The translations under genes were made by a program, and so were the position numbers. Shown in pieces: positions 1 to 8,182 of a stretch of DNA of 45,473 nt (positions within the stretch are counted from its first letter, which is position 1; the number at the start of each line of letters is the position of its first letter). Origin of the DNA: UBA3222 sp002363035 (GTDB lineage: Bacteria > Verrucomicrobiota > Verrucomicrobiia > Opitutales > UBA9783). The stretch spans positions 1 to 45,473 of the forward strand of contig CAMPCR010000003.1 of assembly GCA_946646575.1 (NCBI GenBank), in the 5' to 3' direction. The notes under the pieces were generated by a model that saw only the letters and a program-made list of their open reading frames with translations, was not told where the DNA came from and did not search any database.

Positions 1-71
1 TCCTCGTCGGTATTTTGGCACTCGGTATTGTTTCCAGTATCATGCAGTTCAGCAGCACGATTAAGCTTTAA
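1..71 (+). CDS. C-terminal end of a membrane protein (partial)
   Basis: Only the last 22 codons are present, read in the frame that starts at base 3 and ends with TAA at 69-71. The peptide is hydrophobic for about 14 residues (LVGILALGIVSSIM) and finishes with a short polar tail ending in STIKL. This fits a last transmembrane helix of an integral membrane protein. The gene starts outside the window and runs towards the minus-strand SurA-like gene. No family can be named from so little. Confidence 0.55.
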   Translation, partial: LVGILALGIVSSIMQFSSTIKL

Positions 72-85
72 AAAGGGTATCGAAT

Positions 86-104
86 AAAAAGCATCCGCTG
101 ATGC
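86..104 (-). terminator. Probable intrinsic terminator for the SurA-like gene
   Basis: A 5-bp stem GCATC/GATGC with a 4-base loop lies at 91-104. On the minus strand it is followed at once by TTTTT (86-90). It is about 140 bases past the stop of the SurA-like gene. A second small hairpin (TGGGC-act-GCCCA, 182-194) lies between, without a T run. The short stem keeps confidence moderate. Confidence 0.4.
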
Positions 105-242
105 GGGGTAAAGTTCAAGTGCGGGATACGCCGTTTTAAACCTTCAGGTACGCCCGGGTTTCTCAAAACACACAATCCAGTTGGGCACTGCCCACCAAGG
201 TTGGGTTTACCGGTCTCGAAGGTTATTTAAACGAGCCAAGCC

Positions 243-1226
243 TTAAAAAATCACAATCGATGCCCGTTCGCGCAACCGCTGCAGGTACGCTCGGTGCCGT
301 TCCTGAGCACTTCCAGCCAACAAACATTCTTCGATCGCACCCTGAACATCCGCCAACGGTTTTAAGTGCCCTTCTTTTTTTTGAACGAGCGTCGATGTCA
401 CCCAAACGTCGCCGATGTGAAGATACGCCGTTTGCGAACCATCCGAAAGTTCCTCCAGTGCCTGCACCAGCTTCGGATCCAACTCCGACGCTTTATACCA
501 AATCGCCTCCGTACGAAACGTATCCAGCTTTTTTTGGATCTCCGACAAGGGCGCTTTTTCGGCTAAAAGTCGCTCTAAATACGCTTCCTTTGTCAACGTT
601 TTGACCTCCGACGCTTCTTCCGCCCCCGCTTCCCGCGGTATATTGACGGTTTCGTTCGCTTTAAAACCGCTTTGTTTCAAACAATAGCGCGCCTCTTCGC
701 GAAAATCCGACGCGTGGGCTTCGTAATACGCCGTAATACGTTGCGGACTAACGGTAAAACGCGACGGCATCTGCCCCGACTGCAACGCGTTCGTAACCAT
801 GGACTTTCGCAGTTCCTGCTTCAAACCGTACAGCGATTGCCCCTGTTGCCGCAACACCTGTCGCATTAACTCTCGATTGCCGTTAAAATGCTCCTTCGCC
901 ATTGTTTCCACCTGCGCATCCACATGCATATCGGAAATTTTGCCGCCCTTTTTCTTAAAATCCGCTTCAAGCAGTTTTTGTTCAATCAGTAAATTCAACG
1001 CTTCCGTCGGCGCAACCTTCAATTCAGCCGCCGCTTTCCGAACTTCGTCGCAGGCAATCGGTTCGCCGTTGACACAGGCGGCAATACCGAACGGTCGCGC
1101 TTCGACCGATGCCTTCGGATCGGACGTCAACGGCAAAGATACACTTTCTTCCGCCGCCCGCACCGCCGACAGTTGCAATACCGTCGCCACCGTCAACGCC
1201 CCTCTTCCGAAACCGTTCCGAAACAT
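243..1226 (-). CDS. SurA-like periplasmic chaperone / peptidyl-prolyl isomerase
   Basis: The 327-residue protein has an N-terminal hydrophobic stretch ending in VRAAEES, which fits a signal peptide cleaved near residue 25. A region of about residues 45-165 then resembles the SurA N-terminal chaperone domain (ACVNGEPIACDEV, then LNLLIEQKLLEADFKKKG and a helical segment with RQVLRQQGQSLYGLKQELRK). The C-terminal half is where a rotamase domain would sit, but I cannot recognise clear parvulin catalytic motifs, so it may work only as a chaperone. SurA-family proteins escort outer-membrane proteins through the periplasm. The gene follows rpsT on the same strand, about 340 bases away and behind a terminator, so it probably has its own promoter. 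A generic SurA_N-containing lipoprotein or PrsA-like foldase is the main alternative. Confidence 0.6.
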   Translation of the reverse strand: MFRNGFGRGALTVATVLQLSAVRAAEESVSLPLTSDPKASVEARPFGIAACVNGEPIACDEVRKAAAELKVAPTEALNLLIEQKLLEADFKKKGGKISDMHVDAQVETMAKEHFNGNRELMRQVLRQQGQSLYGLKQELRKSMVTNALQSGQMPSRFTVSPQRITAYYEAHASDFREEARYCLKQSGFKANETVNIPREAGAEEASEVKTLTKEAYLERLLAEKAPLSEIQKKLDTFRTEAIWYKASELDPKLVQALEELSDGSQTAYLHIGDVWVTSTLVQKKEGHLKPLADVQGAIEECLLAGSAQERHRAYLQRLRERASIVIF

Positions 1227-1513
1227 ACCTTCAAAGAACCATTCTTTTAAGGAAATGACAAAGAAAATCTTTCAATGTCCCGCGCGTATTGCGCTTTATG
1301 AGAAACATACCGAAATGCGTTTAAAAAGACGTGGAAATTGATCAAGCGTCGCCGATATCCCGCGACAAACAGAACCTTTGAAGTGAATAAGACATGACTT
1401 CAATTGCAAGATGCCGGAAACTGCGACAAAAACCATCCTGCCTTTGCTCTTTTAACGGTAAAATCGTCCGCTTTTCACGGTTCAAAGCTCCAAAACAAAC
1501 ACCCGCGAAAACC
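1227..1513. other. Intergenic stretch without a recognised gene
   Basis: This gap lies between the SurA-like gene and the rpsT terminator. Plus-strand open frames here run antisense into the neighbouring genes and lack any recognisable protein. A promoter for the SurA-like gene is expected here on the minus strand, but no convincing pair of boxes was found. Confidence 0.4.
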
Positions 1514-1539
1514 AAAAGAGGCTCCTTTGACGGAGCCTC
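1514..1539 (-). terminator. Rho-independent terminator of rpsT
   Basis: A perfect 8-bp stem GAGGCTCC (1518-1525) / GGAGCCTC (1532-1539) with a 6-base loop is followed on the minus strand by TTTTGGTTTT. It lies about 30 bases past the rpsT stop, an ideal intrinsic terminator for a highly expressed ribosomal-protein gene. Confidence 0.85.
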
Positions 1540-1569
1540 CGAATGGATTGGAAGAAATTATCTTGTCTT

Positions 1570-2067
1570 CTACTCTGCCTTTTTAGGAGAATTCTTTTTT
1601 GTCGTCGCCGCCTTCTTGGTTGCAACCTTTTTCGCGGCAGGCTTCTTTGAAGCCGTCGTTTTCTTTTTGGCAGTCGTCTTTGCAACCGACTTTTTCGCCG
1701 TTACCTCCGAATTTTCGCTTGTTTCAACCGCCTCCGTCGCTTCGGCGTGCTCCGCTGACGGCGGAACCGCTCCCGCTGTCTCTGTCGTATCCTCCGCTTT
1801 TTTTGAACCAACTCCGAAAATCAGCGGCGTCAAACGACTCTTCTCTCGATTGACTTTATTCCCGTGCCAGACCCCGTGCTTGCCGGCTTTATCGACAACG
1901 GACATTAAAGCCTTCGCCGCCGTCTTAATTGCCTCCGCATCGCCGCTCTCCTTCAACGCCTCCAACTTCTTAGAAGCCGTCTTGATGCGACTTTTCTCCG
2001 CCTTATTCCGCATCGTCAACTTTGCGATTTTGCGAATCGACTTTTTTGAAGACTTGATGTTCGCCAT
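1570..2067 (-). CDS. rpsT: Ribosomal protein S20 with a long Lys/Ala/Thr-rich C-terminal tail
   Basis: The first 90 or so residues are typical S20: MANIKSSKKSIRKIAKLTMR at the start, then NKAEKSRIKTASKKL and the conserved region around VVDKAGKHGVWHGNKVNREK with SRLTPL. S20 binds 16S rRNA early in 30S assembly. The family is usually about 85-95 residues long, but this protein has 165. The extra part is an acidic Glu/Thr/Ala linker (about residues 95-125) followed by a histone-H1-like tail of AKK, KKTTA and KKAA repeats. The open frame is uninterrupted and ends just before a strong terminator, so the tail is probably really made. A promoter sits directly upstream. The Shine-Dalgarno signal is weak (GGTGAG, 14 bases before ATG). 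Confidence 0.92.
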   Translation of the reverse strand: MANIKSSKKSIRKIAKLTMRNKAEKSRIKTASKKLEALKESGDAEAIKTAAKALMSVVDKAGKHGVWHGNKVNREKSRLTPLIFGVGSKKAEDTTETAGAVPPSAEHAEATEAVETSENSEVTAKKSVAKTTAKKKTTASKKPAAKKVATKKAATTKKNSPKKAE

Positions 2068-2092
2068 TAGTAAATTCCGCTAACTCACCATC

Positions 2093-2120
2093 ATCGTAGG
2101 CGTTGTACGCCGCTTGTCAA
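2093..2120 (-). promoter_or_regulatory. Promoter of rpsT with a palindromic spacer
   Basis: On the minus strand a perfect -35 box TTGACA (2115-2120) and a -10 box TACGAT (2093-2098) are separated by 16 bases. The spacer contains an exact inverted repeat GGCGT-tgt-ACGCC (2099-2111). It lies 25-50 bases before the rpsT start. The palindrome could be an operator or chance. Confidence 0.55.
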
Positions 2121-2163
2121 CGTACTTTTGGCATTTTTGTAAAAAAGGACGTTCCGATATCCG

Positions 2164-3060
2164 TCATTTGGCACGGATATGGCAACGGTTGTACGTTTCC
2201 TGCAGCTGCGACGGGTTTAAGTGGGTATAAATCTGCGTCGTCGAAATGTCGCTGTGCCCCAGCATCGCCTGAATACTGCGCAAATCCGCTCCGTTGCACA
2301 ACAAATGCGTCGCGAATGTGTGCCGCAGTAAATGGGGTTTGACGGGCGTTTCCAAACCGATATCGTGCGCATAACGTTTCAGGTGCACCCAGAAAGTTTT
2401 GCGCGAAATCGCACCGCCGCGTTGACTGAGAAATACGAAGGATTGGCTGTTCTTTTTGGCAAATTTCGGGCGTCCGTGCACCAGCCAGGCTTCCAAATGC
2501 GCCTGCGCCACGGAACCCAGCGGCACCAAACGTTCTTTGCTGCCTTTGCCGAAAATTTTCAAAAAACCTTCGTTGAGAAAGATTGCCTGTAAGGACAAAT
2601 TGCAAACCTCCGAAACGCGCAAACCGCAACCGTACATGAGAGAAATCATCGCGCGATCGCGCAGACCGTTCGGCGTCGATAAAACCGTACTTCCCTGCAG
2701 GTGTTGAATGTCGTTTAAGGTTAAAGTGTGCGGCAAGGTGCGGCTTAATTTCGGCACCACCGCGTGCTCCAGCGGATTTCTGAAAATAAGGTTTTTTTTG
2801 ATTAAAAACTCAAAAAAACGACGCAACGATACCAGTTTTCGTGCGCGCGACGCTGGTTTTAAATCCAAAAGTGCATTCTGCCACACCTCCGTATCGCGTT
2901 CCGTTACCGCTTCAAATGCCTGAACCTTCGTCAGTTGCACGAACTGCAGTATATCGTAGCGATAAGAGGCTCGCGTATGTTCGGATAAACCGCGCTCGAG
3001 ATCCAGGTGGGACAGGAAAGAGGCGAGGGGATCCGACAGGGAAGCTTTATGAGGTTTCAT
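2164..3060 (-). CDS. xerD: Tyrosine site-specific recombinase, XerC/XerD family
   Basis: The protein has 298 residues, the usual length for XerD. An N-terminal core-binding domain (residues about 10-100, with GLSEHTRASYRYDILQF) precedes the catalytic domain. All catalytic positions are present: R148 in GCGLRVSEV, K172 in GKGSKER, H243 and R246 in HLLRHTFATHLL, H269 in LGHSD and the nucleophile Y278 in TTQIYTH. Such enzymes resolve chromosome dimers at dif during division. XerC and XerD cannot be separated reliably by eye, and there is no integrase-type context, so a housekeeping role is likely. It lies upstream of rpsT on the same strand, but rpsT has its own promoter. Confidence 0.88.
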   Translation of the reverse strand: MKPHKASLSDPLASFLSHLDLERGLSEHTRASYRYDILQFVQLTKVQAFEAVTERDTEVWQNALLDLKPASRARKLVSLRRFFEFLIKKNLIFRNPLEHAVVPKLSRTLPHTLTLNDIQHLQGSTVLSTPNGLRDRAMISLMYGCGLRVSEVCNLSLQAIFLNEGFLKIFGKGSKERLVPLGSVAQAHLEAWLVHGRPKFAKKNSQSFVFLSQRGGAISRKTFWVHLKRYAHDIGLETPVKPHLLRHTFATHLLCNGADLRSIQAMLGHSDISTTQIYTHLNPSQLQETYNRCHIRAK

Positions 3061-3157
3061 CGAAATAAGTCATAACCGCAACGAGCAACGGGAGAATCAC
3101 AACGGAAGCGAAGGCGTACACAACGCAAAATCACCACACTTGAGCCAACCGGCATTT

Positions 3158-3769
3158 TCAAGAAGGATCCTGTTCGGAGGCACGGATGCAAAAATCACTC
3201 CGAATGTTTCGGATAACGACAATAAACCAGGAAACAAGAAAAACAGGACACAACATAACATTGAGAGGAGGCAACAGGAACAGCATAAAGATGAACCGTA
3301 CGATTTTCGAAAACACGCCGTTAATCTTTTGATACATGCGTTTTTTCAAAAAAAGAGAAACAATACATGCGAGACAAAACGATATGACCCAATGCACGCC
3401 AATAAAGCTCAAAGAAAAACAGGCGGTACAAGGACATAATTCGGGAACATGATTTTCAACCCACCCCAAAACATTTAGCTTCGGGCAGGGAAAGATGAGG
3501 AAAATAACGTCCGTTGCGTAGAGAACAAAAGCAAAACATTGCTTGTTACGAAAAAATAAAACTGATAAAGAACAGGTTACAAAAAACCAAAGATTCAATG
3601 AAGGGAAGGTAATAACAAAAAGAAAATACCACACAACATTTTCCGAACCGCAGCAGTCCCTTGAGGAGGAAAAATGTACAATAAGTGAAGGTATTACAAC
3701 GATAACTATAAAGTAACCAATGTTCAGCAGAAACAAAGAGTTCCTTATATTCGTCCTGTAAAAGTTCAT
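3158..3769 (-). CDS. Hypothetical polytopic membrane protein
   Basis: A 203-residue open frame encodes at least four or five strongly hydrophobic segments, for example LFLLNIGYFIVIVVIPSLIV near the start, VVWYFLFVITF in the middle and FIMLFLLPPLNVMLCPVFLV near the end. Cysteine is unusually common. A purine-rich CAGGCGG lies about 8 bases before the ATG. The surrounding 880 bases are more AT-rich than the flanking housekeeping genes. I do not recognise the family. A hydrophobic frame of this kind could arise by chance, so its reality rests on the regular alternation of membrane segments and charged loops. Confidence 0.45.
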   Translation of the reverse strand: MNFYRTNIRNSLFLLNIGYFIVIVVIPSLIVHFSSSRDCCGSENVVWYFLFVITFPSLNLWFFVTCSLSVLFFRNKQCFAFVLYATDVIFLIFPCPKLNVLGWVENHVPELCPCTACFSLSFIGVHWVISFCLACIVSLFLKKRMYQKINGVFSKIVRFIFMLFLLPPLNVMLCPVFLVSWFIVVIRNIRSDFCIRASEQDPS

Positions 3770-3888
3770 AAAAACACCGCCTGCCCCATTCTACACGCAA
3801 ACACCGCGCGACACGATAAAAAACAACCTCCGTGTTCCCGTAACAAAAATCGACCAATCAAACAACTCTCCAAAAAGCGCAAGGTGGT

Positions 3889-3922
3889 GAAACATGTCCT
3901 CATGTTTGGTCGAACATGTTTC
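3889..3922. repeat. Nested inverted repeats downstream of the symporter gene
   Basis: GAAACATGT (3889-3897) and ACATGTTTC (3914-3922) form a perfect 9-bp inverted repeat. A competing inner hairpin AAACATG-tcct-CATGTTT (3890-3907) shares the left arm. It lies just past the stop of the minus-strand symporter gene. On the minus strand no T run follows immediately, so it may be an mRNA 3'-end structure or a protein-binding site rather than a standard terminator. Confidence 0.5.
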
Positions 3923-3942
3923 GTAAACCTGTCATCACCCGC

Positions 3943-5241
3943 CTACTCTACTCCTCCATACGCCGTTGCTTCGCCTTCGGTGCGCGCGATAATCACCGTC
4001 CCACAGGTGTCGTTGAAAACGTTCACCGCCGTCCGAAACATATCCAGCAATCGTTCCGCCACCCAAATGATACCGACGGATTCAATCGGCAATCCGACCG
4101 AACCGACAATCATCGTAATCGCAATCAGTGCCGAAGCGGGAATGCCGGCAACTCCGACGGACGTCAACAATGCCATTAAGACGACCGTCACCTGGTTCCA
4201 AAAGCCGAACGCAATACCCTGTGTAACCTGGTAAAGTTGCGCCAAAAACAGAACGACCACGCATTCGTACAATGCGGTTCCGCACATGTTAATGGTAATC
4301 CCCAGTGGCAATGTAAAGCGCGCCGTTCGCGGCGAAACCTTCGAAACCCTTTCGACGGTATCCAGCGCAATCCCCAGCGAAGCGGCGGAAGAGGACGTCG
4401 AAAACGCCGTCAACGCAACCGGGAACATCGCCTTGTAGTGTGCCCACGGTCGGATTTTCCCGACAAAGCGCAACAACAGCCACAAAAAACCGAACGTATA
4501 GAGCGCAAAGCCCGCCAACACCGTCACGATAAACACCAACAGCGGCTTCAAAACATCCAAACCGGCATTGAGCAAAATCGGCGTTACGAGACCGAAAACG
4601 CCCAACGGCGAAAACGCAATCACGATGCGGGTAATGTCGCGAATAACGCGTTGCAGACCTTCCCAAAAGCGCAGTTGGAGGTCGCGCAGGGCACTCGGTA
4701 ACCGACCGATGAAGAAGCCGAACAGCAAACTGAAGGTAATAAGACCCAAAATTTGCGTATTATCCGCCGCCGCGGATACGACGTTCGTCGGGATAAGGCG
4801 CAGAAAAAAATCCGACAATTTGGCGGTACTTTCGGTGTTAATACCGACAAAATGCTCCGGCAAAACGTTCGCCTGCCCGAGAATTTTCCCCGCCAACGCC
4901 GCATCGACACGACCGGGCTTGACGGTATTCACCATCCCCAGCCCGATGAGGACCGCCGACGCGCAACTCAGAAAGTAAAACAAAAACGTTTTCAACCCCA
5001 AACGCTTGCATTCGGCGCGCGAACCGAAGCCCGCCATGCCGCAAATCAGCGAGGAAGCAATCAGCGGAACCACGAGCATTTTCAGCCCGTTCATGAAGAC
5101 TTTCCCGAATAATTCGCAAACATCGACGAACGTTTTCGTCCACGGCAATGCCGTCGCATCCGCACAACGCAACACGCACGTGATGATGACACTCGCCGCC
5201 AGCGCGCAAACAACACCCCACCGATCAAAAAATTTCCGCAC
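3943..5241 (-). CDS. DAACS-family Na+/H+-coupled dicarboxylate or acidic amino-acid symporter
   Basis: The 432-residue polytopic protein carries the hallmarks of the GltP/GltPh family. It has the serine-rich hairpin STSSSAASL (from residue 281), the TM7 signature as NMCGTALYE (318-326), the second hairpin SVGVAGIPAS and the TM8 substrate site with D400, R403, N407 and D411 (LLDMFRTAVNVFND). In the archaeal homologue the TM8 arginine binds the side-chain carboxylate, so glutamate, aspartate or a C4-dicarboxylate is the likely substrate. The usual NMDGT has Cys instead of Asp at position 320, a residue tied to cation binding in GltPh. The start is GTG, chosen because GAGAGG lies 5 bases upstream. 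A strong promoter precedes it and it seems to be a single-gene unit. Confidence 0.85.
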   Translation of the reverse strand: MRKFFDRWGVVCALAASVIITCVLRCADATALPWTKTFVDVCELFGKVFMNGLKMLVVPLIASSLICGMAGFGSRAECKRLGLKTFLFYFLSCASAVLIGLGMVNTVKPGRVDAALAGKILGQANVLPEHFVGINTESTAKLSDFFLRLIPTNVVSAAADNTQILGLITFSLLFGFFIGRLPSALRDLQLRFWEGLQRVIRDITRIVIAFSPLGVFGLVTPILLNAGLDVLKPLLVFIVTVLAGFALYTFGFLWLLLRFVGKIRPWAHYKAMFPVALTAFSTSSSAASLGIALDTVERVSKVSPRTARFTLPLGITINMCGTALYECVVVLFLAQLYQVTQGIAFGFWNQVTVVLMALLTSVGVAGIPASALIAITMIVGSVGLPIESVGIIWVAERLLDMFRTAVNVFNDTCGTVIIARTEGEATAYGGVE

Positions 5242-5287
5242 GTTTCCTCTCTATTCCCGCAGAAAGCAACTTTTCACTTACAAGGGA

Positions 5288-5316
5288 ATGATATGTTTTT
5301 TTGAAAAAATATTCAA
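5288..5316 (-). promoter_or_regulatory. Promoter of the DAACS symporter gene
   Basis: On the minus strand TTGAAT (5311-5316) and TATCAT (5288-5293) are separated by exactly 17 bases of an A/T-rich spacer, about 50 bases before the GTG start. Five of six -10 bases match the consensus. Confidence 0.55.
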
Positions 5317-5463
5317 TGCGAACCTTTGAAAGCGACCAACATCAACCGACAGTAAGTGTTCTCTTTCGGAGCATTCTTACACTGTTGCACTCAAAACTTC
5401 GGAGTTCATTGCCGATAAACACCCTTTGTACGTCGTTTTGGAAGCGAAAATGAAAAAACGAAC

Positions 5464-6582
5464 CTATGAAAGCTCCAACGTTTTATCGCAGGACGTCAAA
5501 ATCTCACAGCCATCGTTCGTAATTAAAACATCATCCTCGATGCGAACACCGCCGACGGTTGGAAAATACAAACCCGGTTCGACGGTAATTACCATCCCGG
5601 GTTTTAATGCGATCGGTTTTGAACCGACGGACGGATATTCGTGAATATCCAAACCGATGCCGTGACCAACGCTGTGAATAAAGCCTTCCGTACCGAATTC
5701 GGTGCGCTTCAACCCGTACCCGCGCTGTTCAAAAAAACGCAACGCAAACGTTTGCAAATCCGACGTCAATACGTCGGGTCGCAGTTGTTCCAAAAGCGCC
5801 GTTTGGCAATCGAGTACCGCTTGGTATATATTCTTTTGTTCCGACGTTGCGTGCCCCTTAACAACCGTGCGCGTCATATCCCCGTAAAAATGCGACGTCT
5901 TCAGGTACGGGAAAACATCAATCACAATCAGCTCTCCGGCGCGCAACGCTCCGCTGCCGACGCAATGCGGATACGCACCGTCCCTCCCGCAGGCAACGAT
6001 GGTTCCGTCGGCAATTCCGCCGCGTTCCAAACAATACACTTCCATCATCGCCCGTAACCGCTCGGACGTTAAAATTTCGTCCTCAAAGTACAAAACGCCT
6101 TCCTCAACGGCACTTTCGCGAAGGATGCGAATGGCCTCTTTCAACACATCCGCCGTTAAAGTACACGCTTCGCGAATTTCCGAAAGGTCGGTATCGGTTT
6201 TAATCGCCCGTTGTCCTTCGAAGAAGGAAGCATCAAACGCGACGGGTATTTGTCTCGAAATTTCCGCATAAATCGCCGCCGGGAAATCATCGGGCACGAC
6301 AAAACGCTCGACCGCGTAGGTATCTTTCAGAAATTGAAAGAAATTTTGCCAAAAGGAACCGCTTCGAAACCGCTTCTTTAACTCTTTTCGAATATCCGAC
6401 CACAGAAAAACGTTGTCAAACGTCCCGACCGCACGACAACGGTCATATTCCAATTCCGAAACAAACGCCATTGTCTGCTCACCGACTTTGAGCGCAAAAT
6501 ACGCATCGGGCGCGTCAAAATGCCCCCAATGAAGGAGGTTGAAGTCTTTATGGGGCGTGTTATAGATGGCGTAGGCGGGCAT
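5464..6582 (-). CDS. M24-family metallopeptidase, Xaa-Pro aminopeptidase-like
   Basis: The protein has 372 residues: a creatinase-type N-terminal domain (about 1-130) and a pita-bread catalytic domain. The five metal ligands of the family are all visible: Asp in VIDVFPYL, Asp in YGDMTRTV, His in HSVGHGIGLDIHE, Glu in VEPGLYFP and Glu in RIEDDVLI. Enzymes of this family remove N-terminal residues before proline (PepP/PepQ type) in the cytoplasm. No signal peptide is seen. No clear Shine-Dalgarno sequence precedes the ATG. The gaps on both sides (about 220 and 250 bases) show no recognisable gene, so it is probably transcribed alone. Confidence 0.88.
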   Translation of the reverse strand: MPAYAIYNTPHKDFNLLHWGHFDAPDAYFALKVGEQTMAFVSELEYDRCRAVGTFDNVFLWSDIRKELKKRFRSGSFWQNFFQFLKDTYAVERFVVPDDFPAAIYAEISRQIPVAFDASFFEGQRAIKTDTDLSEIREACTLTADVLKEAIRILRESAVEEGVLYFEDEILTSERLRAMMEVYCLERGGIADGTIVACGRDGAYPHCVGSGALRAGELIVIDVFPYLKTSHFYGDMTRTVVKGHATSEQKNIYQAVLDCQTALLEQLRPDVLTSDLQTFALRFFEQRGYGLKRTEFGTEGFIHSVGHGIGLDIHEYPSVGSKPIALKPGMVITVEPGLYFPTVGGVRIEDDVLITNDGCEILTSCDKTLELS

Positions 6583-6836
6583 GGGGATGGTTTAAATACA
6601 AAGAAAGCTTCACGCAAAAAATAAAGTAAAAATATCCCACAACATCCACACACTCCGACACCAAAGCCGCAATGCAAAAAATAAAGATTACAAAAAATCG
6701 CCTACCTTCTTTACGTCAGCAATCTCTCATCGAACCTCTTGTAACACATTCCTCGAACATACATGGGTTACGGCCGAAACGAACATTGAGAGCGGGTATA
6801 AACCGACAAATACCAACTCCACGCTGCCACCCTTTG

Positions 6837-7901
6837 TCACGCTGCCTTCTCCAACAACGCGTTGGCGCGCATCACATCTGCTTTCGCTTCCTGCGGTTTG
6901 TAGGAACGAACGCACTTCACCATCATGCCGATCCCGCCGGCAACCGCTTCCGCTTTCCCGGAGCCGTGCGTTTTAAACACCCAACCGTTCAATCCCAACA
7001 GCGGTGCCCCGCTGTACTTTTCCGGCGCCAACTGCCGCTTCATATCCCGAAAAACGCCGCTGCACAGCAAAGCCCCGAGCTTGCGCACCGGATTTTCCAG
7101 TATTTTTTCCTTTATAAACGTTTTGAGTTCCCAAAAAAGCGATTCGCAGAGTTTCAGAACGATATTGCCGACAAAACCGTCGCACACAACCACATCCGCC
7201 GTACCGCCGAACAAATCAAACCCCTCAATCAACCCGACGTAGTTCAAACCTTCGCACTGCTTCAAAACCGCATGCGCCGCATGTACCGCCTCGTTGCCCT
7301 TCCCCTCTTCGGTACCGACGGTCAATAATCCCACCCGCGGGTGCTCCGTTTGCAAAACCGCCCGGGCAAAATGCGATCCCAAAACGGCGTTGTGAACCAA
7401 AAATCGCGCTTCGCTTGTCGGATTGGCACCGACGTCGATCAGAATAAAACGGTGCGTGCGCGTCGGAATGATGCTCGCCAACGCCGGTCGCTCCACACCT
7501 TCAATCGTCCGCAACTTTAACGTACTACCCGCCATGAGCGCGCCAGTATTGCCGCAACTGAGCACCGCATCCAGCGTTCCGTCCCGAACGCCTTCGATCG
7601 CCCTGAACATGGACGCCTCTTTTTTGTGCCTGAGCGCCGACAGCGGATTTTCATCCATGGCGATAACTTCGGGCGTGTGTAAAACCTCAATTTGCGATGA
7701 ACCTTCCAAACCGTTCCGTCGCAACAACGGTCTCAACACCGCTTCATCGCCCGCCAACACAAAGCGTTCAACCGCCCCGTCGACCGCTTGCAACGCCAAT
7801 CGAACGCCTGCAACAACCTGCTCGGAACCGCCGTCCGACCCCATCGCATCAATGCCGATACGCAACCGCATCGGCGATGTTCCGCTCCCGACGGACGACA
7901 T
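6837..7901 (-). CDS. plsX: Phosphate acyltransferase PlsX
   Basis: The 354-residue protein has the family start region IGIDAMGSDGG, SALRHKKEASM, the SCGNTGALMAGS motif, DVGANPTSEA and the C-terminal GLNGWVFKTHGSGK. PlsX converts acyl-ACP to acyl-phosphate, which PlsY uses to acylate glycerol-3-phosphate in phospholipid synthesis. The downstream position after rpmF is a very widespread arrangement. The first ATG (7901) gives ten extra residues. The internal ATG at 7871, giving MRLRIGIDAMG, matches usual PlsX N-termini better, but neither has a clear ribosome-binding site. Confidence 0.95.
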   Translation of the reverse strand: MSSVGSGTSPMRLRIGIDAMGSDGGSEQVVAGVRLALQAVDGAVERFVLAGDEAVLRPLLRRNGLEGSSQIEVLHTPEVIAMDENPLSALRHKKEASMFRAIEGVRDGTLDAVLSCGNTGALMAGSTLKLRTIEGVERPALASIIPTRTHRFILIDVGANPTSEARFLVHNAVLGSHFARAVLQTEHPRVGLLTVGTEEGKGNEAVHAAHAVLKQCEGLNYVGLIEGFDLFGGTADVVVCDGFVGNIVLKLCESLFWELKTFIKEKILENPVRKLGALLCSGVFRDMKRQLAPEKYSGAPLLGLNGWVFKTHGSGKAEAVAGGIGMMVKCVRSYKPQEAKADVMRANALLEKAA

Positions 7902-7910
7902 TGCGAACGA

Positions 7911-8087
7911 CTACAACTTCACGTCCAACACCTGCCGATCACGGTACATGCCCGTCTCGGGATTGACATGGTGCCAACGCACCAACGTACCGTCGGCTTC
8001 CCGCGCCAGCAACGGCAACGCCGTCTTGTGCACCCCGCGACGCAACCGACTGCGGGTTTTGGATTGTTTTCTCTTGGGTTGTCCCAT
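7911..8087 (-). CDS. rpmF: Ribosomal protein L32 (cysteine-less form)
   Basis: The protein starts MGQPKRKQSKTRSRLRRG, which is the L32 signature, and continues to RDRQVLDVKL. It has 58 residues. I chose the ATG at 8087 over one 21 bases upstream because GAGGA lies 7 bases before it and because the first residues then match the family. The zinc-binding cysteine pairs of many L32 proteins are absent, so this is the zinc-independent form. It leads an rpmF-plsX operon with 9 bases between the genes. Confidence 0.93.
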   Translation of the reverse strand: MGQPKRKQSKTRSRLRRGVHKTALPLLAREADGTLVRWHHVNPETGMYRDRQVLDVKL

Positions 8088-8182
8088 AAAAATTTCCTCA
8101 GTGACCAAATTCTATGGAAAGGATGAGAGCTGTAGGGTCAAGATTATTCGGGAAGAAGAGAGGGAAAGAGAAAAAACCTCGC

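Noticed and set aside
1394..2083. 229-codon plus-strand Phe/Val/Ala-rich frame that looks like a membrane protein
   Set aside because: It is the reverse complement of the Lys/Ala-rich S20 tail, which reads as Phe/Val/Ala on the other strand.
2164..3060. Tyrosine recombinase considered as a phage or island integrase
   Set aside because: Length and motifs fit housekeeping XerC/D, and there is no tRNA, att repeat or phage gene nearby.
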